Below are positions 56,531 to 64,000 of a stretch of 64,000 bases of DNA, piece by piece. The notes below the pieces were generated by a model. The model was not told the DNA's origin. It saw only the letters and a program-made list of their open reading frames with translations, and searched no databases. How positions within the stretch are numbered: position 1 is the stretch's first letter; each line of letters starts with the position of its first letter. The translations under genes were made by a program, and so were the position numbers. This DNA comes from Trichostrongylus colubriformis (lineage: Eukaryota > Nematoda > Chromadorea > Rhabditida > Trichostrongylidae): NCBI GenBank assembly GCA_963978905.1, contig OZ022259.1, forward strand, positions 17,706,068 through 17,770,067, written 5' to 3'.

Positions 56531-57476
56531 CATTCATGATGACGTGGAATAAGTGAAACAGCAAAGAGCAGCAATCAAGTGAAACAATGAATGGCACATT
56601 AAGCGAAAAAATGAAAAAAGGTGTTCGTGATGAAAAAAAGTCACTGATTCTCACTTGACGTCTCAACAAGGTGTCGCATGTGCGATGTCTACAACCTAGC
56701 CAACTGCAAGCGTTACGGTGGGTATTACCGTGGACAAAAACAGCCGCTTCCCGGTGTGTTTAAGGGAATCCACTGTGCAAATTAACAACGGTATGCAGAA
56801 TAAAACAGGAACATACCTTAGACAACAGCACATTCTTGAATTTGACATTGATCACAGAGACCATTCACGCCTGTACTCCATTTGCTACTCGATAATTCTA
56901 CTAATCCCCACTGATGGTCTCCTCTGCGGAACATGCATGGATATCTCTGGGTCTCCACTGCCCCAGCACTCCTCGTACATTTGTTGACATACCCCTTCGT
57001 ACTGTCCATTTAAATTGAATCTATGCAATGAATTTACCCTTCCATTAAGAATGAATAGGGCATAAGCTTTCCAAGAAATTCGTTCGAAAGATGTTTATAT
57101 TGGAAATATGCAATAAAGCATAAGGACAGTGACTTCCAGTAACTGAAAATACGTCGAAAGATTTTATGCCAAGTGTGAACGGATGCAAATCCATAAGTAT
57201 TCATGGAAGTTTTCGCGATCTCCCCTTTCTATGTATTTCAAATCTCGAATTAGATTTTTAACTTTGAAAACTGACTTTATTTACTTTAGAAGAACTTAAA
57301 AGAACTTTATTGTTCATATCCACTTGCATTTTGACACTGACATACAATTCTAACACTAAAAAATTTATAAATGAGAAACTAACTTTTCTAACCGAAAGTA
57401 TAATGAAATAGAAGTCTTAACAAATTCCCACAAAAATTTAGGTTCTTCTATTACCCACATATTCATGTTATTTTGG
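56531..57476. other. No gene recognised
   Basis: Open frames of 89 (+) and 63 (-) codons overlap at 56718-57009. The - strand frame (CMFRRGDHQWGLVELSSSKW, CDQCQIQECAVV) looks slightly protein-like but has no splice or motif support. Confidence 0.25.
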
Positions 57477-58027
57477 TGGGTGGGGGTCGATAGAGCGAAT
57501 TTCCGCTCGCGGCGTTGCACTTGCGGCGCCGTCAGTACGAGTCGTTTGGGATTCCGCTCAAGACCAATGGGCTAGTACCGTAAGAGACCTTTAAGGATTT
57601 TACCAATTTTAAGCAATATGTTGTGAATTAGAATTCCCGAATAATGCAATATGAGCTCTCCATCGTCCTTCAAAGGTAGTAAAGGCATAGCTATCACTGC
57701 TTCTACTGTACTTGAGGTGGTTGTTGAATGTTGTGACATCTTGATAGTTTCGTCAGCTGTTAACGCTCATAAAGAAAATTATATGGATCACTCACTGCAG
57801 AAAGAGAGAGAGAGCAATAACAATTGAATTACCTTTAATATTTCAGTTATCTCAGAAAGCATAAGAACAAAAGCAAGTAGCCGCCAGCGCTGAAAATAGA
57901 TGCAATCTTTAAAGGTTCCTTACGGTACCAGTCCATTGCGTCTTGAGCGGAATTCCGAACGACCCGCACTCATCGCGCCGTTTGCCGCGCGTGGTCGCGC
58001 GGAAATTCGACCTGTCGACCCCCACCC
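57477..58027. mobile_element. Fold-back MITE, longer relative of 2362-2615
   Basis: Left GGGTGGGGGTCGATAGAGCG then AATTTCCGCTCG; right CGCGCGGAAATTCGACCTGT then CGACCCCCACCC. Next to the ends, TTGGGATTCCGCTCAAGACC (57548) and its inverse (57936) extend the arms to over 100 bases. Confidence 0.6.
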
Positions 58028-59760
58028 TATTTTGCTCACTGAGGACCGCATGCAAAGCTTGACGCGCGTATGTAAACAAAAATCCAGTTCAGATAGAGCT
58101 CCCTAAAGTGACGGACAACGGGGGGGAGGGGGCGTCCGTGAGGATTTGAACGCTGGAGAACGGAGGGGCAAAGAGGCGACTCTCACGTGAAAAGGGACGC
58201 AGAGTGGGAAGCAAATCAACATTGTGCGCGAAAATTCGAACTGCGCTCCGGTTCCTGACGGCTGCTCAAACGCTGTGACGAGAAATGTGGGGGACTTCAA
58301 AAGACTTCCCCTTCTTCCAGTTTCTCGATTTCTGCTATAGAACACAGGAACATTCTCGACTTTCTCGTTTTTTTTTCATGTACTGTATCTAGTAGAGTGA
58401 TTTTAAGGATTGCAACCATGATTTCCGTGAACTATTCCTTTGAATCGACCTGTTGTAATTTCGGTCCAAGCTGTACTAGTGCATTTGGAAAGCCGACGGC
58501 CACCTCAAGAAGCGTATGGCATTACAAGGGCAGAGAAAGGAAAAAATCCAGCTATTCGTTCAATGGTCTTGGAACACTCCCTGTTATGTACACCAAGAAA
58601 GTCTTTGAAAGCCTCCAGAAAACATTTGTAAAATTGTAGTGAAAATTTTTCGATATGATGGCTATCAAACATCTTAACTCACTTGTGGTGGCTATTACTG
58701 ACACTTCTGAGACGCTTATCTGTAAGCACTTGCAGCACAAACAAGCAAGGGAATGACAATGGAAGCCTTTTACGATTCAAAAAAAAAGTCAGATGCGTAG
58801 CGAATTCCAAAAGAAAGGGACTGATTTCAACAACTCTGCCTCAAAGGTACGAAATCATAGCGATATGAGAAGGAAATGATAGAAATGCTTTGAGTCAAAG
58901 CCATTTCCAATTCAGAACAAAAAGCTGAGCATCCGGAACTTTGCGGGAATGCGATTCTGATACCACGGTCAAGCTTAGTGTAAAGTAGGACGGTCAAGTT
59001 CAGTGTCGAGTAGAATTTTTAAAAACTCGATCCCTCGGTCAACGCTATGTTTCTATACTAGGAGTGTCTCCTCGTCAACCGATACCATAGCTTTGCTATG
59101 CTGTACTTAGAACTAAGTATGATTATCGATTGACACCTTTTTTAGAGGTCTCTGAGTAGGTACAAAATTCTCTTAAAAGGGGTGGTCGTCGAAGAATCTC
59201 AAAGAAAGTTTCGAAATGCGACCCCCTCCCCCTCCCCTACTCCCAAGGGTATCATCGACCTATGCTCCACCCTATCCACTATTCACCGAAGAGCAGACTT
59301 GAAATGGCATGACATCGTTATGGCATTATGAGGACTCGCAAGGGATGAGCTTTCTCCCGATGCTTTTAGAATCAAATTGATTGATAACAAAAATTCAAAA
59401 TTGTGGAATATGTGCCTGCATTCATTTCAAGGATGGAGCTACCAACCGAAAGCAAACGAAACAGGACAACTGCCGGTGCTGGGGAGAAGATAACAGATGT
59501 TGTTGAACAAACAAATTGAGTTGTATGAGTAAATACTCACAAGCTATACGCTACAGGACTAGCTATTACAGAGGTATATCGAGTACAAATGTACTTTTAT
59601 ACACATTTCCGTAACTTTCCATAACATTGAACTAACTAATATCACAATTTAGATTGCAAGCCAATTCTGTGTTCACAAAGTTCTGGTGAAGAGGTAAGAT
59701 CACTGATGAAAATTCAAAAAATACCCACAACTAAAAGTTGAAGGCGCAGAGATTGCGCAC
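58028..59760. other. No gene recognised; fragments of MITE ends
   Basis: CCGCATGCAAAG.TTGACGCG (58048) is a single end of the 28680 family, and GAAAAGGGACGCAGAGTGG (58187) is shared with 60965. A - strand frame near 58400-58630 is long but unrecognised. A C-rich run lies at 59218-59250. Confidence 0.3.
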
Positions 59761-59797
59761 TTTTGGCGGCTAGAAAGCGTGTGAAAAAAAAGCGTAA

Positions 59798-59972
59798 GAC
59801 CGCGTTCATACTTTGCGCTAGCAGGGCGAGGCTGCGTTCACAGGCAGCGAGGCAGAGTGGCACGGAGGAGGTGCAGAGACGGCGCAGGCAATGAGATTGG
59901 GTGGCACAGACGGGGACGCAGAGACACGCAGCCTCGCCCTGCCGCCGGCTAACGCCCGCCCATAACAATGGT
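59798..59972. mobile_element. PIF/Harbinger-like MITE, partial
   Basis: TAA then GACCGCGTTCATACTTTGCG, matching the ends of 18781 and 43102; inner arms GCAGGGCGAGGCTGCGT and ACGCAGCCTCGCCCTGC pair. The right terminus is decayed. Confidence 0.45.
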
Positions 59973-60755
59973 CTCCGCCCCAAAATTGACATGATATATG
60001 TCGATATATCTTAACGTGCTCTCTTTTCCTTCCCCCCTCTACTTTTCTCTCCCCTCCCGTCCCCTCGTCTCCCTCCGCTCCTACTTTTTTCGTATTCTCA
60101 AGCAAATACTTACCTTGTAAAACAAAATTTGCGGAGGAAAGTCACATAACACCTTGCTGATAAAATTTTCAGTAGTGTACTTGGTGAATATAGGCCTACT
60201 GACCCCTTATTGCATTTGCTGAGTTCACTAGTGTTCAAAATTTGCAAGCCATATAATTCGATAAATACGAGCTGAACTAAATTATGTGCAACTCACTGTA
60301 ACCGTTATTCTCATCAAACACACAAACACCCCAGCAGACACACTCAACCGATTATAAAAGCAATAGAATCGATAACATAAATCAATGAGCTGCGTATATG
60401 TAGTTTAAAAGCCACGAGTGAAAGATGAACCATACTGAATTATCTTAAAGGTAATGAATGAGGAGCGAAGAAAACGAAAGAAACAACGAAAAAAAGTGGA
60501 GGGAAGAGGAAAGGAGATGAGCGTGAAACATATGCGAAGAGCATTGCCGACCGCCGGAAACGACAACGATCTTGCCGATGCTTTGACGGGCGTTGGCTGT
60601 CGGCTTGTGCGTCATCGCTCGATACGCGATGAGACATAGAGGGAAAAAGGTGATTGTGAAATCTGTTACTGGTACAACTGAATGATTAACGATGGTACTT
60701 TAGCAATGAGAGGGCATCCCACTGTATTCGACGTCTGACGCTACACAGAATCAAT

Positions 60756-61020
60756 GAATGAATTAGGTATCGTCCGCAAAAATATGGGTTTTTGCGGTTC
60801 TCATATATTTGTGTTGTATTAGAATATACGGGCCACATGCAGAGTTCCACGCGAAAAAAAAACGAGAATTCGCCCGATATACAGCTTCCCAAAATAACGT
60901 CCGACGAGGTGGATCACCCGAGGAGGTTGGGGCAAGAGCTCGAGCAGAGATGCGACGGTCATGTGGAAAGGGACGCAGAGTGGAGATACACTCCATATGG
61001 ATACGTCGGCAGTGCTCACC
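60756..61020. mobile_element. MITE, GCATGCAAAGTTTCACGC family, one-ended copy
   Basis: Left end TTGTGTTGTATTAGAATATACGG then GCCACATGCAGAGTTCCACG matches the 28680 element; the inverted right end was not found. Confidence 0.4.
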
Positions 61021-61614
61021 TGTTCAGCATTCTACGAGATGCCCCTCCGCTCATTACGATGGCACCTCAACATCTGTAAGCCACTACATGTTATCATGGT
61101 AGAGCACCACAAAATGACCATTGATTTTCCAATTTCTCACGGTTTTTCCTAGTTCGATTTCTCATATCAATTCGGCATTTTACCTACTACTAAATCTTGC
61201 GCGGTCATGAAATGGGTGATGAGATAAAGAGAGCCATAAGTGCTAAAAGAAAGAAGTATTATAATTTGACTTTAATCAGGCCCTTTTGGGATGCGCCCGC
61301 AACTTGCATTCAGTAGCGGCAGATGAATGTAACTCGAACTACAGAATGGTTTGTAGGGTTTTCGATGCGCGACTTGTCACCACACTATCTCTACCCAAAA
61401 GGCTTTGAAATTAATGAGAATGGTTTTTCCACGAGAAATGGCAATTTGGAGTTTTGTAGGTGTAAATGAGAGTATACCGTAAATTCTGCACTATAAACAT
61501 TAGCCACAAACAACCGCAACAAAAGGCTTGTTTTTTCTTTCACAAAAATTCCCACAGTTCAGCAGTTCTTTGCTGTATCCCCATAATCCCTATTAATGAT
61601 TGCGTTATAATAAT
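61021..61614. other. No gene recognised
   Basis: AT-rich spacer without motif-bearing frames. Confidence 0.3.
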
Positions 61615-62035
61615 CTATCGCAGAAATTCATGTTTTTCATATTCCTATGCAGGTATATTGTTTGTTTACTACTAATGCAAAATTTTCGCGAAAAAATCAG
61701 AATTCCATAGGGATACACCTCCTCGAGATTAGGTCCAAGCGGTAGCATGAGCAGGGTCGCGAAATCTAAATATAGAGCGAAGCGACTCCGGTCTTCAGTT
61801 GTTCTAAGGTCATCTTAACTTACATCCTATATCGCTTCCCGACCGCCGTCGTTCTGCCCAACAGCCCTGCTAACTCCGCCCACGATACTTGCTTGGACGA
61901 AGCTTTCAAGGGATGTACCTCCGCCGGATCCTGACTTTTCCGGGTAAAACTTTGCATGTGCCCTAATGAACAAATCTAGCATATGTGAATGGGGATGAGA
62001 AGGAAGTCAGATTCTCGGGAACGATTCTTCTAACC
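61615..62035. mobile_element. MITE, GCATGCAAAGTTTCACGC family, third copy
   Basis: Left TGCAAAATTTTCGCGAAAAA then TCAGAATTCC; right (inverted) GCACATGCAAAGTTTTACCC then GGAAAAGTCAGGATCC. The outer end GAACGATTCTTC resembles the other copies. Confidence 0.5.
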
Positions 62036-62339
62036 CACACAAAACCGCCGTGGACTGACCTAAGTGGATGCAGTGAATAGCCAACATGACTGAGAAACCA
62101 GTAAAATTGTTTTAAAGCGCATCTGATCTCGTGATAATTAGCTATAAGATATAACTGTTAAGGATGGCAATGTGCTGGTAAAGTAATATAAGGTATGTCA
62201 GCATTAAAACTCACAACTTGTAGGAGTGAATTGGTAGCATCAAAGGGCACCGAGAGAGGTAAGGATAATGAGAATTGTGAAAACATGTTCTCTGAAAATA
62301 AACCCACTTCAGAAGAGCAGAGACCCCCCAGCATAGCAA

Positions 62340-62475
62340 GTCGTTCTGCCGATCATTCGCCGGGGGAGTTGCCGGCGAGGGCGGGATATTGTTCGCGGCC
62401 GGCTGATCTAGCTCCTCGCCCATCTGCAATCTATTCCCGGCTAGTGACGCAGGGAAACGCAAAACAGGAGTGGTT
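62340..62475. repeat. Dispersed repeat, GCCGGGGGAGTTGCCGGCGA family, copy 3
   Basis: Shares ATTCGCCGGGGGAGTTGCCG and GCGAGGGCGGGA with 51894 and, more loosely, 8690. The open frames across it are not supported. Confidence 0.45.
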
Positions 62476-63189
62476 TCGTGTATATATTTCTCATGCTTTT
62501 GCCGTTTTGTTTCGTTCGTTCTCTACTGTCACACTGCCAAGCACTCTCAGTTTCATATCCCACACTCTAACAGATTTACCTCTCCTGGTTTCTCTGATAT
62601 GATTGCAATTACACGCAGCTGGGTAAATGTTAGTCATCACGAGTTCGTAACCTCTACCTCTTCTCTCTTCAGGAACTCTTTGGAAATTACTCATAGAGAA
62701 TTGGAAACGAGCACGACTTCACTTATATAAGAATGGCAAATGAGATGGTATTGCTGACCTATATAGCTTCCAACTGAAAGCTCGTACTTTTAGTCGACAG
62801 CTGCAATATGTAATCCCAGTGCTGTTGGCTGTCTACCATGTTATGGCCCATAGCATTTGCGAGCAATCTTCTAGGCAATGAACCTATATTTCTGCTTTTT
62901 TGAGCCATTGATTGTTTCGTACGCGTGCATCACTGTCTCCTATCAATGGGGACGGCCAGTGGTAAGGAAAATTCGATAATTATTAATTAATTTTCACACA
63001 TTCTAGAACATTCACATTATTTCCTCCTTCTTTCACACTGTTTTCTCTGCGTGAGACCGCGTTCATATTCAGTTCTAAAGTGAGGACCGTTAACTTTGAG
63101 GGTTATCATGTGCTTCACAGAATCATATGGATCAAATATCTCTTCGTATTTTATTCCTCACGCGCATTGTATGACATATATAGATGCAT
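62476..63189. other. No gene recognised
   Basis: A single Harbinger-type end (GAGACCGCGTTCATATTCAG) lies at about 63053. Nothing else supported. Confidence 0.3.
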
Positions 63190-63475
63190 GTAAGAGCGGA
63201 GGTGGTGTAATGAAAGGCGTCGCGCTCACCCACTCTCATGTTAAGAAGATCAAATCTCGCATCAATTCCCGCCCAGGCCAACCAAACCTTCCATCCCTCC
63301 GGGGTCGGTGAATTGGTACTATAATAGACTCGCCTGAGAGGATAAAAGCAATGGCTTAAATATTGGCTGGCCCCCGCATGTCATTACATAGCTCATGACG
63401 CATTCATCTGCAACCACGATTCTGAGTGGATTCAGAATGCGCGGCGCATCCCATAGAAAGGACTGATTAACTCAA
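63190..63475 (+). mobile_element. tRNA-derived-type SINE, copy 2
   Basis: The head has an A-box-like TGGTGTAATGAAAGG (63204) and a B-box-like AGATCAAATCTCGC (63247) at tRNA-like spacing, so it could be transcribed by RNA polymerase III. The body (CTCCGGGGTCGGTGAATTGG, ACTCGCCTGAGAGGATAAAA, GGCTGGCCCCCGCA, AATGCGCGGCGCATCCC) matches 9570-9765 in inverted orientation. The parent tRNA is not identifiable. Confidence 0.5.
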
Positions 63476-64000
63476 AGAGCTTTACCTTCGTCCATTATAT
63501 AGATGTATGACTCTCACATCTCACAAAATGCTTGAAGGCCTTGGTCAAACGATCACAATATGTCCAGTGAATTTCGCTGGTGTCTCCGAGTTTCTAGTGA
63601 CTCTGAGCATGCGAAAATACTTTTAACAAAAAACAAGCAAAAGTTTCTAACAAAAAGAGAAGGCCTTACTGCGAAGACAATGTTTCACGGAGGTGAGATG
63701 AGACGCGCAGAAACTTCTCGAATTCCATTGTGCGTTTCATGTCCCCCATGAATCACAGTTCCAAAACTTCGCCCGTCCATAGAAAAGTCTCAAAACGGTA
63801 ACGAATTCTCGAGGTGAATAGGCCAAAAGACTTCTTAGCGGTTTCAAGCCACCTGACTCAGTTGGGAATTCACTCCCCATAGCACCGACTGGGTATCCCT
63901 CATTCTCGACCAAGTACATCTCATTCTGAATGGAACGCAAAGGCATGGCGTCCTCCATACAAACTGATCAACACAGAGATTTTCATCATGAGATTACGAG
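63476..64000. other. No gene recognised
   Basis: A - strand frame (63737-63958) reading SGGLKPLRSLLAYSPREFVT and GRAKFWNC is unrecognised and lacks splice support; it may continue beyond the window. Confidence 0.3.

Overview
The window is nuclear DNA of a nematode, most likely a clade V (strongylid or hookworm-like) parasite. This is inferred from: a P4-ATPase reconstructed as 27 small exons that reads as the worm tat-1 type; short introns with nematode-style TTTTCAG-like 3' splice sites; a nematode-type tRNA-Gln(CTG); and many short inverted-repeat transposons, SINEs and satellites. There are no bacterial-style operons. The species is not fixed by the sequence.

Two genes can be rebuilt end to end. 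On the + strand, a six-exon Rab6-like small GTPase (7618-18551, 194 aa) starts below a candidate (trans-)splice acceptor and ends 15 bases before an AATAAA. Its introns are swollen by mobile elements: a SINE, a 677-bp palindrome, two piggyBac-like MITEs and a 4.2-kb satellite-bearing unit. On the - strand, a complete 27-exon P4-ATPase (50965 down to 41983, about 1114 aa) has intact DGET, DKTGT, TGDK and GDGANDV motifs and carries a dead mariner in intron 7. A tRNA-Gln(CTG) lies at 35192-35263 on the - strand. Several further exon-like segments with splice sites (about 3.5, 6.9, 19.3, 37.2, 39.2, 40.4-40.9 and 52.3-52.6 kb) look coding but were not recognised.

Layout: 0-7 kb, MITEs and two tandem Penelope-like (GIY-YIG) remnants. 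7.6-18.6 kb, the Rab gene. 12.6-34.7 kb, a 22-kb repeat complex bounded by inverted copies of one large unit (12689-16873 on +, 31173-34658 on -). It contains 246-, 145-, 347- and 117-bp satellites; most blocks stop at a common terminal module of CA/CAGA microsatellite, then CCAAACT.CTGG, then TTTATATATAG. That design resembles non-autonomous Helitron/Helentron (DINE- or pearl-like) elements. 35-41 kb, tRNA, MITEs and an unrecognised - strand gene or genes. 42-51 kb, tat-1. 51-64 kb, sparse, with an unrecognised gene end and many MITEs, and a second copy of the SINE.

The functional genes do not form a pathway visible here. Both products act on membranes: Rab proteins direct vesicle traffic, and P4-ATPases flip aminophospholipids in Golgi, endosome and plasma membranes. 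Their adjacency is probably coincidental. The main interest is the repeat complex, the transposon target-site duplications that can be read directly, and recurrent AAG 3' splice sites in the flippase gene.
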